Source: CAZQSL01 sp964595945
Lineage (GTDB): Bacteria > UBP15 > UBA6099 > JAJRTR01
Direction: 5' to 3'
NCBI GenBank assembly: GCA_964595945.1
Contig: CAZQSL010000032.1
Span: 1-30,278, forward strand
Length of the DNA stretch: 30,278 bases
Shown in pieces: positions 15,530-23,031 of this stretch. Below the pieces are notes generated by a model. That model did not search any database and was not told the origin of the DNA. It worked only from the letters and a program-made list of their open reading frames with translations. The position numbers and the translations under genes are program-made. The number at the start of each line of letters is the position of its first letter. Within the stretch, counting starts at the first letter, position 1.

Positions 15530-15904
15530 TCATGTCATTTTACTTCCGCGCTCATGTCCATGCCGCCGGCCACGGCGGCATGTGGACCCGGAGCCGGGTG
15601 ATTTTCCCTCGAGTAACTGTTCCAAAACAATCCCGACCGGGCCAGACGCCTCGGCAACCTCTATCCCGGAGGCCTCAGCCATCCTGTAATAAAAACATGG
15701 CATCGCTCCGCAGACTACCATTTCCGCTCCAGATGCCACGATTGCCCGCATGATCTGAATGCCGTTAAGACAATCTACCGGGATGGTCTGCCTGCTGCAC
15801 ACATCACCATCGGCCGTCTCAATGACTATAATCTCTCTCGCACAGTCAAACCGTTGTGACACCTGATCGCCGAAAATGGCTATGGCAACTTTCTTCCTGT
15901 TCAT
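15530..15904 (-). CDS. NifX-type cofactor-binding protein, first gene of the ORP-type operon
   Basis: A 124-residue protein starting MNRKKVAIAIFGDQVSQRFD, the NifX/NifB-associated fold opening (consensus 'kIAipvfGdriSpRFD'). GAEMVVCGAMPCFYYRMAEA forms the second half, and a basic tail CRRGRRHGHERGSK follows the domain. ATG 15904 starts at the conserved domain. The sigma-54 promoter upstream predicts a transcript start at about 15905, so the mRNA would be leaderless or nearly so; the alternative ATG at 15958 lies upstream of that promoter and would not be on this transcript. Confidence 0.8.
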   Translation of the reverse strand: MNRKKVAIAIFGDQVSQRFDCAREIIVIETADGDVCSRQTIPVDCLNGIQIMRAIVASGAEMVVCGAMPCFYYRMAEASGIEVAEASGPVGIVLEQLLEGKSPGSGSTCRRGRRHGHERGSKMT

Positions 15905-15916
15905 GCCAATGTATAT

Positions 15917-15931
15917 GCAATCTCCATGCCA
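15917..15931 (-). promoter_or_regulatory. Sigma-54 (-24/-12) promoter of the ORP-type operon
   Basis: The minus strand reads TGGCATGGAGATTGC. It fits TGGCAC-N5-TTGC with one mismatch and has the invariant GG-N10-GC spacing. It sits just upstream of the first operon gene, about 110-140 bases from paired inverted repeats and next to the gene of a sigma-54 activator. Confidence 0.82.
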
Positions 15932-16020
15932 TGTTATGGCCAATAGGATTGCTTTCAAAAAAATGCTTATTGTAACAGGCTTTTTATTTTACGGATGATG
16001 TGTGTTTTATTGGGAAATAC

Positions 16021-16045
16021 CTGTTATTACTCTTAAACATAACAG
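16021..16045. promoter_or_regulatory. Candidate enhancer (UAS) 1 for the sigma-54 activator
   Basis: A perfect 7-base inverted repeat, CTGTTAT (16021-16027) and ATAACAG (16039-16045), separated by 11 bases. It lies about 100 bases upstream of the sigma-54 promoter and downstream of the activator gene. A further half site TAACAG occurs at 15973-15978. Confidence 0.6.
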
Positions 16046-16053
16046 ATGTGAAA

Positions 16054-16078
16054 TGGTTGTTATAACAGCATAACACCA
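16054..16078. promoter_or_regulatory. Candidate enhancer (UAS) 2 for the sigma-54 activator
   Basis: TGTTAT (16058-16063) and ATAACA (16070-16075) form an inverted repeat of the same half site as UAS 1. They are flanked by TGGT and ACCA. The left half also forms the perfect palindrome TGTTATAACA (16058-16067). Two sites of this kind suggest cooperative binding of Fis-type activator dimers. Confidence 0.6.
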
Positions 16079-16098
16079 ATGCAATGAAAATGGAGAGC

Positions 16099-17421
16099 TC
16101 ATTCGATCCCCAATTTTTTCATCTTGCGCCACAGAGTCTGATAGCTGATCCCCAACTCGCGGGCAGTCGCCGCGCGATTGCCATTGTTGGCCGCAAGCAT
16201 GGCGCATATCGCTTGACGTTCAGCGTCCCTGATCGGAGAAGCCGCGCCAGAGACGACACTCATCTTTCTTGCAAACATTTCAGCAGGCAGGTGCTCAACA
16301 TCTATGAGATTGTCATGACATACGACAAAAGCATGTTCGAGAGTATTCTCAAGTTCTCGCACATTGCCGGTGAACGGATGATTCATAAACAGCTTCATGG
16401 TTTCATCGGACACTCCGCCAATCGTTTTGCCTCGCTTGAGATTGAACTGACGGATGAAGTGATCGACGAGAAGCGGGATATCCTCACGCCGGCGGCTGAG
16501 TGGCGGCAATTCGATACGCACGATATTCAGACGATAATACAAATCCTGACGGAACGCGCCGTCAGCCACAAGCCTGGCGAGTGGCTTGTTAGTTGCCGCG
16601 ATGATCCGTACATTGGCCTTGACCGTATTAACCGACCCGAGCGGCTCATATTCCTTTTCCTGAAGCGCGCGCAGCAACTTGACCTGCGACAGTTGCGATA
16701 TGTCACCGATCTCGTCGAGGAACAGCGTGCCGCCCTCCGCGCGAGCGTATCTGCCCGGCTTGTCTCTCACGGCATCGGTAAACGCTCCTTTGACATAACC
16801 GAAAAGCTCCGACTCGAAAAGATTGTCCGGCAGCACTCCGCAGTTCACCACCACATAAGGCTTGTCTCTCCTCGTGCTCAGATTGTGTATTGCCCGTGCG
16901 AAGAGTTCCTTGCCAGACCCGCTGGGGCCTTCGATCAAAACTGTCGCGTCGCTTTCCGCGACATCGGGAAGGATATTGAATATCTTCTGCACGTCACTGT
17001 TTTTGCTGACAATATCCTCGAATGTATACCTGCCCGCAATCTCCTTCCTGAGAGCCTCGATCGTGGACATATCACGAAAAGTCTCGACACCTCCGATCGC
17101 GTTTCCTTCCTTGTCCTTCAAAGCCGACGCACTGACACTGATCGGAATGGTCGCGCCATCGCGATTGATAATATCCACCGTCCTGTCCACGATCTCACTG
17201 CCAGTACGGATAGCCTCTGCGAGCACACAGCTATTCTGGCATATCCCGGCTCGGAAAACCTCGTGGCAAAACCGGCCGACTGCCTCATCCTTCGTATATC
17301 CCGTTATGCGCTCCGCAGCCCGGTTGAAAGATGTGATACGGCGCTTAGTATCAATCGTAAATACCCCGTCAGCAACACTGTCGAGTATCGTCTGGAAAAA
17401 ATCGTCATATTTCGCTTTCAT
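16099..17421 (-). CDS. Sigma-54-dependent activator: PAS, AAA+, Fis-type HTH
   Basis: The 440-residue regulator. PAS domain about 8-115, with cysteines at 52, 61 and 65 (CHEVFRAGICQNSC) suggesting a redox or Fe-S-linked signal. AAA+ domain: Walker A GPSGSGKE (165-172), Walker B GTLFLDEIGD (231-240), sensor NVRIIAATNK. The sigma-54 contact loop reads GAFTDA (212-217) instead of GAFTGA. Fis-type HTH at the C-terminus (NRAATARELGISYQTLWRKM). It should activate the adjacent ORP-type operon through the nearby inverted repeats, as the DVU2106 regulator does in Desulfovibrio. ATG 17421 is chosen because TACAAT lies exactly six bases upstream; an upstream ATG at 17469 adds 16 residues without any Shine-Dalgarno. 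Confidence 0.87.
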   Translation of the reverse strand: MKAKYDDFFQTILDSVADGVFTIDTKRRITSFNRAAERITGYTKDEAVGRFCHEVFRAGICQNSCVLAEAIRTGSEIVDRTVDIINRDGATIPISVSASALKDKEGNAIGGVETFRDMSTIEALRKEIAGRYTFEDIVSKNSDVQKIFNILPDVAESDATVLIEGPSGSGKELFARAIHNLSTRRDKPYVVVNCGVLPDNLFESELFGYVKGAFTDAVRDKPGRYARAEGGTLFLDEIGDISQLSQVKLLRALQEKEYEPLGSVNTVKANVRIIAATNKPLARLVADGAFRQDLYYRLNIVRIELPPLSRRREDIPLLVDHFIRQFNLKRGKTIGGVSDETMKLFMNHPFTGNVRELENTLEHAFVVCHDNLIDVEHLPAEMFARKMSVVSGAASPIRDAERQAICAMLAANNGNRAATARELGISYQTLWRKMKKLGIE

Positions 17422-17427
17422 ATTGTT

Positions 17428-17433
17428 ATTGTA
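17428..17433 (-). promoter_or_regulatory. -10 element (TACAAT) placing a leaderless start for the activator gene
   Basis: TACAAT on the minus strand is followed by exactly six bases and then ATG 17421, so transcription would begin at the A of the start codon. The -35 region (TTCAAG, 17-base spacing) is weak. No Shine-Dalgarno precedes the ATG. Confidence 0.45.
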
Positions 17434-17559
17434 AGAGATTACGGGCAAATCTTGAAGAGTCGAACGCATCACGGATTGACGCTATGTGTCCGCTGCATGG
17501 CATTTGCATAACACGGGGGCACATCTCTCCGCTGTTTGACCGAAAAAAATCCTGAATCC

Positions 17560-18729
17560 CTAACCTGCATAATACTTTTTCAGCACTGCAAGGACTTCAG
17601 GGCGGCTGAACTGCGGTGGGACATCTTTGCCTTTCGCAAGGGCGTCGCGAAGGGCGGTGCCGCTGAGCAGGAGTCTGTCGGCCGGTGTGTGCGGGCAAGT
17701 CCTGGTCGAAGCCATGCCGTCGCATTTGAAGCACCAGAATGTCCAGTCTATTTTCAGAGGTCTGAGAAGCAGTGCGTCAGACGGGATTTCGTCGAAAATC
17801 TTCTGTGCGTCGAATGGCCCGTAGTATTTGCCGACTCCCGCGTGATCGCGCCCGACGATAAGGTGGCTGCATCCGAAATTCTGCCGGAATATTCCGTGGA
17901 GCAGGGCTTCGCGCGGGCCGCCATATCTCATTTCCATCGGATAGCCGCCGACCGCTATCGTGCCTTTGACGAAGTACTGCCGCACGAGTGCGTCGATGGC
18001 TTCGACGCGTACTTCCGCGGGGATGTCGCCGTCCTTGAGTTTGCCGACGATCTGGTGGATGAAAACTCCGTCGCTGACTTCGAGTGCGATCTTGACGAGA
18101 TATTCGTGCGAGCGGTGCATGGGATTGCGGGTCTGAAACGCGGCGACTGTCGACCATCCGAACTGCTCGAAGAGGGCGCGTGATTCCGCTGGCCTAATGT
18201 AGACAGACTTGAAAGTTTCGGGAAATACGCTTTCGGATAGTACCGTGACCGGCCCCGCGAGGTTGACGCCGCCCTGCGATAGGACTTTTGCGACGCCGGG
18301 GTGGTTTTCGTCATCTGTGCGGAATACCTGTCTGCACTGGTGCTTTTTGTCGATGGCGTATTTTTCGGTGACAGTCATCGTGGCGATGATTTCGCCATCG
18401 TTCTCTGGATTGACGAGAGCTACTTCTGCGCCTTCGGCGATGGCAGCGGCGAGGTCTTCGGCGACGCTGAGTGTGATGGGTATGGGCCAGAATGTACCGT
18501 CTGCCGTGCTCATGCCGTCACATACCGATTGCCAGTCCGATAGGGTCATAAATCCTTCGAGCGGGGTGAATGCGCCGATGCCGAGCATGATGCAATCGCA
18601 GGTCTCCATGGAGGTCATGGGGACCTTGAGCAGAGTGGCGGCGCGTGCGAGTGCGTCGGCGCGCTGCTGGCCCGATATGAGGAGTGGTTTGAGCTGGCGT
18701 GATTTTCCGTGAGGTGCGATGAGTGTCAT
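17560..18729 (-). CDS. sat: Sulfate adenylyltransferase (ATP sulfurylase), dissimilatory-type
   Basis: The 389-residue enzyme makes APS and pyrophosphate from sulfate and ATP, or the reverse. N-terminal PUA-like part with IAPHGKS, then IGAFTPLEGFM and DGTFWPIPITL. The active site is QTRNPMHRSHE (199-209, HxxH) and GRDHAGVGKYYGPFDA (293-308). A zinc site typical of sulfate-reducer and archaeal enzymes is present: C333, C336, C345 and H347. AAAGGA lies about 10 bases before the ATG. No APS reductase, dissimilatory sulfite reductase or pyrophosphatase gene is in the window, so sulfate respiration cannot be concluded. The gene follows the EAL gene on the same strand after 115 bases. Confidence 0.92.
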   Translation of the reverse strand: MTLIAPHGKSRQLKPLLISGQQRADALARAATLLKVPMTSMETCDCIMLGIGAFTPLEGFMTLSDWQSVCDGMSTADGTFWPIPITLSVAEDLAAAIAEGAEVALVNPENDGEIIATMTVTEKYAIDKKHQCRQVFRTDDENHPGVAKVLSQGGVNLAGPVTVLSESVFPETFKSVYIRPAESRALFEQFGWSTVAAFQTRNPMHRSHEYLVKIALEVSDGVFIHQIVGKLKDGDIPAEVRVEAIDALVRQYFVKGTIAVGGYPMEMRYGGPREALLHGIFRQNFGCSHLIVGRDHAGVGKYYGPFDAQKIFDEIPSDALLLRPLKIDWTFWCFKCDGMASTRTCPHTPADRLLLSGTALRDALAKGKDVPPQFSRPEVLAVLKKYYAG

Positions 18730-18844
18730 TTGCGTGCGTCCTTTCCGGTGCGTGTATCTCTATCTATTAATTATTTATACGCCGGAAAGCGTGAGGAGGC
18801 AATGAACGGCAGTGAATTGTGAAGCGCACGCCATGTCGTTATGA

Positions 18845-20107
18845 TCAGTCATCGCAGATGAAATCGGCGCAGAGGACGGCAGTTCCGCCGGTGGCCTGAC
18901 GAAATGAGTGCGAGATGGTGACGCAGCGATTTCCCGTCGCCTGAGAAACGTAGGGCTCGGTGAGATAGCAGTCCATACCGCGATGCAGCAGGAAGTAGTA
19001 CTCCTTCATGGAGTGATCGGTGCCGGGTTCGGCCGGGCGGAATACGGTGTTGCTGCCGGGAGTGAATGCCGATGCGAAAACGGTCGAGCTGATCTGAGTG
19101 CCAGTGGAGCCATTGAGGATGTAGACGCATTCGAGGTCGCGGGCGAGCCGTACCCAGTAGGCAAGCGTATCGTCATAGTCTTCTGGATGTGTGTGGGCAA
19201 GTGTAGCAATGACCTTCGAGAGGTATCGCGAGCGCGTGATGTGGACAGTCTTTTTCGTGATGTTTTTCTTCAGCATATAGTCCCGGTAAAGACGGGCGAC
19301 ATTGGCAAGGTCGGATTCTGCGGGAGGCGATGGGACTCCGGGGGTGAAACTGCCCGCGCCATCGAAGAGATACCCTTGCAGCCATGTCGCGCCGTTTTCG
19401 AGGCATGCAAGCGCGTCGCCGGTCGATTCGACTCCTTCTGCGATGACGAGCGAACCCATGCTGCGGGCGAGTTCGGCAATGAGTGAAAATCTTTTGCGGT
19501 GTCGGGGCGATGACGCGACTCTGGAGACGATGGAGTGGTCGATTTTGATGAAGTCGGGCTCGAGATCGGAGACGAGGCTGAGGCGTAGCGCGCCGTCGCT
19601 CGCGAAGTGGTCAAGCCCGATCAGAAAGCCGAGCGCACGAGCCTGATCGACATATTCGCGCAGTTTCGATGCTTCGACAGCCTGAGTTTCGACAAGGTCT
19701 ATCGCGATTTTCGACGGACTCAGCCCCGCATGGCCAACGGAGTTGCGGAGATGGGCAAGATCGAAAAATCCGCGGTCGACGAGCGGTGTGTATACGTTGA
19801 GGAAAAGGATGGGCGCATCGTCGCCCGAGTCGGTGACGAATTCCGCGAATTTTTCAATGGCGCCTGCCTTGCACTTGCGATCGAGCAGAAAAGCGAGGTT
19901 TTGTTCGTCGGCGGCTGCAAACAAATCGGGTGGCGTAAAATATTCGCACTTGCCGCCCGGCCTGCCCCTGAGCAGTGCTTCGTATGCTTTCACTTTTTTT
20001 TCACGTATCGAGCATACCGACTGAAATCTTGTCGTGATGTTATCCTGTGAGATGAGCGCATTGATGTCTATCGAAGGCTTTTCACATGCACTCAGTAGGG
20101 AATTCAT
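18845..20107 (-). CDS. EAL-domain protein with YkuI_C-like sensor, loop 6 altered
   Basis: The 420-residue cytoplasmic protein. EAL domain about 22-260: YEALLRG (E43), LFLNVYTP (N104), IDLVET (E140), FIKID (K188, D190), IAEGVES (E224) and LQGYLF (Q244). The usual DDFGxG of loop 6 is DHFASDG (166-172), so the second metal Asp is His and the glycine pattern is lost. This predicts weak or no c-di-GMP hydrolysis. Residues about 275-415 (SRYLSKVIATLAH, later EYYFLLHRGMDCYLTEPYVS) resemble the PAS-like YkuI C-terminal domain. It may act as a c-di-GMP sensor. GGAG precedes the ATG by eight bases. Confidence 0.82.
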   Translation of the reverse strand: MNSLLSACEKPSIDINALISQDNITTRFQSVCSIREKKVKAYEALLRGRPGGKCEYFTPPDLFAAADEQNLAFLLDRKCKAGAIEKFAEFVTDSGDDAPILFLNVYTPLVDRGFFDLAHLRNSVGHAGLSPSKIAIDLVETQAVEASKLREYVDQARALGFLIGLDHFASDGALRLSLVSDLEPDFIKIDHSIVSRVASSPRHRKRFSLIAELARSMGSLVIAEGVESTGDALACLENGATWLQGYLFDGAGSFTPGVPSPPAESDLANVARLYRDYMLKKNITKKTVHITRSRYLSKVIATLAHTHPEDYDDTLAYWVRLARDLECVYILNGSTGTQISSTVFASAFTPGSNTVFRPAEPGTDHSMKEYYFLLHRGMDCYLTEPYVSQATGNRCVTISHSFRQATGGTAVLCADFICDD

Positions 20108-20125
20108 TATGGGAGCTCCGTTTCT

Positions 20126-20140
20126 CCCCCGAAAGGGGGG
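20126..20140. other. C5-GAAA-G5 hairpin in the EAL gene leader
   Basis: CCCCC, GAAA, GGGGG on the + strand gives a stable hairpin whose transcript-sense copy lies about 18 bases upstream of the EAL gene's start codon, just before its GGAG. It could influence translation; it lacks a T-run, so it is not a terminator. The 20108-20433 spacer also holds a palindrome around a TATAAT and a second TATAAT, listed separately. Confidence 0.35.
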
Positions 20141-20273
20141 ATTTGCAATTGGGCCGGAGTGGTTTCGCCGATGTGGTGGGAGGTGGTATTCTGCTCCGGC
20201 TCACCCCTTTTATAGCACCCATTTTTGCGTTTTTCAATAGTATGCGCCCATTTTTGTTTTATAGTAACAATAA

Positions 20274-20291
20274 CGATACTATAATGTATCG
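20274..20291. promoter_or_regulatory. Palindrome CGATAC-TATAAT-GTATCG, operator-like
   Basis: Perfect 6-base arms flank a consensus -10 hexamer (20280-20285, + strand). Such a layout lets a dimeric repressor block the promoter directly. No convincing -35 is seen at 16-18 bases (TTTTAT). It lies between the divergent EAL and M23 genes. Confidence 0.4.
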
Positions 20292-20416
20292 CGCATCCGG
20301 TCCTGTTGGACAATTCTGTTGCATTATTGTTGCCATTCTGATTTCCGGCCACATGTATCTTTCCCGGCCAATCTGCAAAATGTTCATTCAGGGTATGCCT
20401 GAGACACTTTTTCCAA

Positions 20417-20422
20417 TATAAT
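20417..20422 (+). promoter_or_regulatory. -10 element (TATAAT) next to the M23 peptidase start
   Basis: A perfect TATAAT ends 11 bases before ATG 20434, so the transcript would start about four to five bases before the start codon. There is no Shine-Dalgarno. A clear -35 is absent. Confidence 0.4.
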
Positions 20423-20433
20423 GTCTGTGAATT

Positions 20434-21636
20434 ATGGACGGCAAGAGTACTGATATATTTCACTGGCTCGGAAAAGCCCTGCTTGTCGTGGCGGTTATCC
20501 CGATGCTGTTTGCGTGTCTGGACACCAGCCAGGCGCAGGCGCGCTCGCCGAAGAAATCCAACTCAAAATACACAGACACCAAAAAACTCCAGAAAGAAAT
20601 GAAAGACCTCGAAGCCCGCCGCAGCCGCATCATCAGGCAACTGAAGCAGAAGAAGGTCGAAGCCCACGGCATCAAACAAACGATCGAGACCCTCGACGCG
20701 GAAATCGGCCGCGTACGCCGCGAACTCGAATATACCACCCTGCAGCTCAGGAAACATCAGGCGCAGGAAGCTTACCTCACGCAGCAACTCGACAAGGCCG
20801 TCACTGATTTCGACCGCTATCAGGACAACCACCTCGACCGGCTCGTTTCATTTTATAAAAACAGCCATGCCACTTATCTCGAAGTACTCTTCAATTCTTC
20901 GAGTTTCAGCGATTTCATTTCGCGTCTCAATTACATCCGCATGATAGTCGAACATGATCAGGGTGTGCTTGACACAATGAAAGAGATGCAGGACAACATC
21001 AAGTCCAAGCGTCAGAAAGTCATCGAAAACAAGCGAATCATCAACTACAACCGCATAATGCTCCAGCAGAAAAACGATTACAATACCGATCTCCAGAGCC
21101 AGAAGAAATCGACACTTCGCAATATCCAGCACGATGTCCGCCTCTATGAGCAGCAACTCGCGATGCTCGAACGCGAAAATCAGGCAATCCAGCGCGCGCT
21201 CCTCGCTGCTCAGCGCAAGAACGTCTATACAGGGCAGTTCACCGGCGTATTCGGGTCGCCCGTATGTGGCGCAGCGTTCAGGATCACCTCTCCCTTCGGC
21301 TACCGGCAGCGCCCTACACGAGGCGCTTCTTCCAATCACAAGGGCATCGACTTACAGACTTCATACGGACAAAACATCTGTGCCGCCGCCGATGGTGTCG
21401 TGCTGCAGGCCGGCTACGCAGGCGGCTATGGCAACCACATTGTACTCATGCACGGCTCCGGCCTCGCTACTGTCTATGGGCATGGGCTGCGTATCCTCGT
21501 CTCATCGGGACAACGTGTCCGCAAGGGCCAGGTCATCATGAAAGCGGACAGCACGGGAGTCTCCACCGGCAACCATCTCCATTTCGAAATTCGCAAAAAC
21601 GGCGTGCCCATCAATCCCATGTCGATGCTAAGATAG
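20434..21636 (+). CDS. Secreted M23 (LytM/EnvC-type) peptidase with long coiled coil
   Basis: The 400-residue envelope protein. Signal sequence with hydrophobic core 12-28 ending before SQAQA; LFAC (25-28) loosely resembles a lipobox but Phe at -2 is unusual. Coiled coils about 46-135 and 165-262, with the VLFNSSSFSDFISRLNYI linker typical of EnvC/NlpD-like activators. M23 domain from about 275: H302 and D306 in NHKGID, and HLHFE (H381, H383). These zinc ligands are intact, so it may be an active endopeptidase rather than a degenerate amidase activator. Probably acts in cell division or wall remodelling. The glycosyltransferase gene follows after 21 bases. Confidence 0.87.
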   Translation: MDGKSTDIFHWLGKALLVVAVIPMLFACLDTSQAQARSPKKSNSKYTDTKKLQKEMKDLEARRSRIIRQLKQKKVEAHGIKQTIETLDAEIGRVRRELEYTTLQLRKHQAQEAYLTQQLDKAVTDFDRYQDNHLDRLVSFYKNSHATYLEVLFNSSSFSDFISRLNYIRMIVEHDQGVLDTMKEMQDNIKSKRQKVIENKRIINYNRIMLQQKNDYNTDLQSQKKSTLRNIQHDVRLYEQQLAMLERENQAIQRALLAAQRKNVYTGQFTGVFGSPVCGAAFRITSPFGYRQRPTRGASSNHKGIDLQTSYGQNICAAADGVVLQAGYAGGYGNHIVLMHGSGLATVYGHGLRILVSSGQRVRKGQVIMKADSTGVSTGNHLHFEIRKNGVPINPMSMLR

Positions 21637-21657
21637 CCCTGATGGAGTTTCATCATC

Positions 21658-22956
21658 TTGTCTCCAAATCCTAAAGCGACCTCCACTGCCGACAGTTTTA
21701 TCCACTGCACCATGCTCGTATTGATGCACGTCATGCTGGTAGTCCTGCTGTTCGTGACCGGCAAGCCCATCGCCTTTTACTATGCGCCGCTCGTGATGGA
21801 CAACCTTCAGTACCTGCGCGACATGGCCGTCAACGTCGCTAACGGGATGCTGCCATACAGAGACTTCCCCGTCGAATACCCGCCCGTAGCCGCCCTGTGG
21901 CTCGCCACACTCGCGCCGTATTCTTCGTCTCTCGAAGTTTACCAGAACGCTTTCGTCAGATTTGCCCTGTTATGGTCGGCCGCAGGGCTCATCGCCACAT
22001 ACATCGCCGCAACATCAATCTACACTTCTCGCAACCACATTACTATAGCCTGCGCCGCCTACACCGCGGCCACAATTATGTGCGGCCCCATCGGCATCGT
22101 GTCATTCGACTATATCCCAATGGCATTCACCGCATTCGCGTTCGCCGCGCTGCTGCGCTCGCGCCCATCGCTCGCCATGACTCTGCTTGCCGCGGCGACT
22201 GCGGCAAAGGCATATCCCGCCGTATTGTTCCCGGTATTCGCTTTTTTCATCATGCGCCGGGACGGCGTGAGACAGTCTGTAATCTCGTCGATCATCTATT
22301 TCGCAGTCTGCGCCGCTTTGTTCGGTGTGGCATTCGCACTTTCCCCAGAAGGATTTCTCGACTCATTCCGCTACCACTCACGCCGCGGCATCGAGATCGG
22401 CAGCACCTGGGGCGCGGTACTCGCCGTGCTCAAACTGCACGGACTGCATACGGCCAACGAATTCAGCTATGGCTCATGGAACATCACGGCCGGCACGCTG
22501 TCACAGGCCCTCGCCAGGCTCTCGACACCTGTCATGGGCATTCTGGGGATACTATGCACGATTCGTGTCGCGTTTATCCGCAACCTGCGCCCCATGCAGG
22601 CTGCCCGCGCGTGCGCAATGCTCATACTCGCGTTCATCATTCCCTTCAAAGTCGGATCACCCCAGTTTCTCGCGTGGTTGATCCCGTTCACGGCGCTTGC
22701 CGCGCCCACAGCCGCCGGAGCCGTCTGCATCGTGATCCTGTGCGCGTGCGGTTCTCTCGCTCACTGGATTTTCCCTCTTCACTGGAATTCCTATCTCATG
22801 GGCATCCCCGCCTCGACCCGATACCTGCTGCTTTGTGAAAAAGCACTTCTCATCGCTCTCATCGTCATACTCTTCGCCACCACGGCACAGGCCTTTCCGA
22901 CTCGGCGGACGCCAAAACCCCGTAGCGCGGCATCCCCGTCACGTTCACGTCATTAA
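21658..22956 (+). CDS. GT87-like polyprenol-phosphate sugar transferase, membrane protein
   Basis: The 432-residue protein has about ten hydrophobic segments and no soluble domain. YRDFPVEYPP (67-76) in the first external loop, FDYIP (150-154) and AAKAYPAVLFP (182-192) fit the GT-C fold of DUF2029/GT87 mannosyltransferases, which use polyprenyl-phosphate sugars at the outer membrane face. The start is TTG 21658 with GGAG about 10 bases upstream; the next Met is residue 19. The basic, Pro/Ser-rich C-terminus (RRTPKPRSAASPSRSR) is unusual. Co-transcription with the M23 gene is likely; the acceptor glycan is unknown. Confidence 0.75.
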   Translation: MSPNPKATSTADSFIHCTMLVLMHVMLVVLLFVTGKPIAFYYAPLVMDNLQYLRDMAVNVANGMLPYRDFPVEYPPVAALWLATLAPYSSSLEVYQNAFVRFALLWSAAGLIATYIAATSIYTSRNHITIACAAYTAATIMCGPIGIVSFDYIPMAFTAFAFAALLRSRPSLAMTLLAAATAAKAYPAVLFPVFAFFIMRRDGVRQSVISSIIYFAVCAALFGVAFALSPEGFLDSFRYHSRRGIEIGSTWGAVLAVLKLHGLHTANEFSYGSWNITAGTLSQALARLSTPVMGILGILCTIRVAFIRNLRPMQAARACAMLILAFIIPFKVGSPQFLAWLIPFTALAAPTAAGAVCIVILCACGSLAHWIFPLHWNSYLMGIPASTRYLLLCEKALLIALIVILFATTAQAFPTRRTPKPRSAASPSRSRH

Positions 22957-22968
22957 ACCGCACGTTCA

Positions 22969-22998
22969 TTGATGAGGCATGCCGCCACGGGCTATACT
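22969..22998 (+). promoter_or_regulatory. Candidate sigma-70 promoter of the HTH-pseudocyclase gene
   Basis: TTGATG (22969-22974), an 18-base spacer and TATACT (22993-22998) lie 34 bases before ATG 23032, between this gene and the glycosyltransferase stop. Confidence 0.5.
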
Positions 22999-23031
22999 TA
23001 TAGACACTGACACAGAGCGGAGTGACACACG

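Noticed and set aside
20321..20335. Third sigma-54-like site (TGGCAACAATAATGC, minus strand) upstream of the EAL gene
   Set aside because: Spacing is correct but it has two core mismatches, such matches are expected about once by chance in a window this size, and it would leave a leader of about 200 bases.
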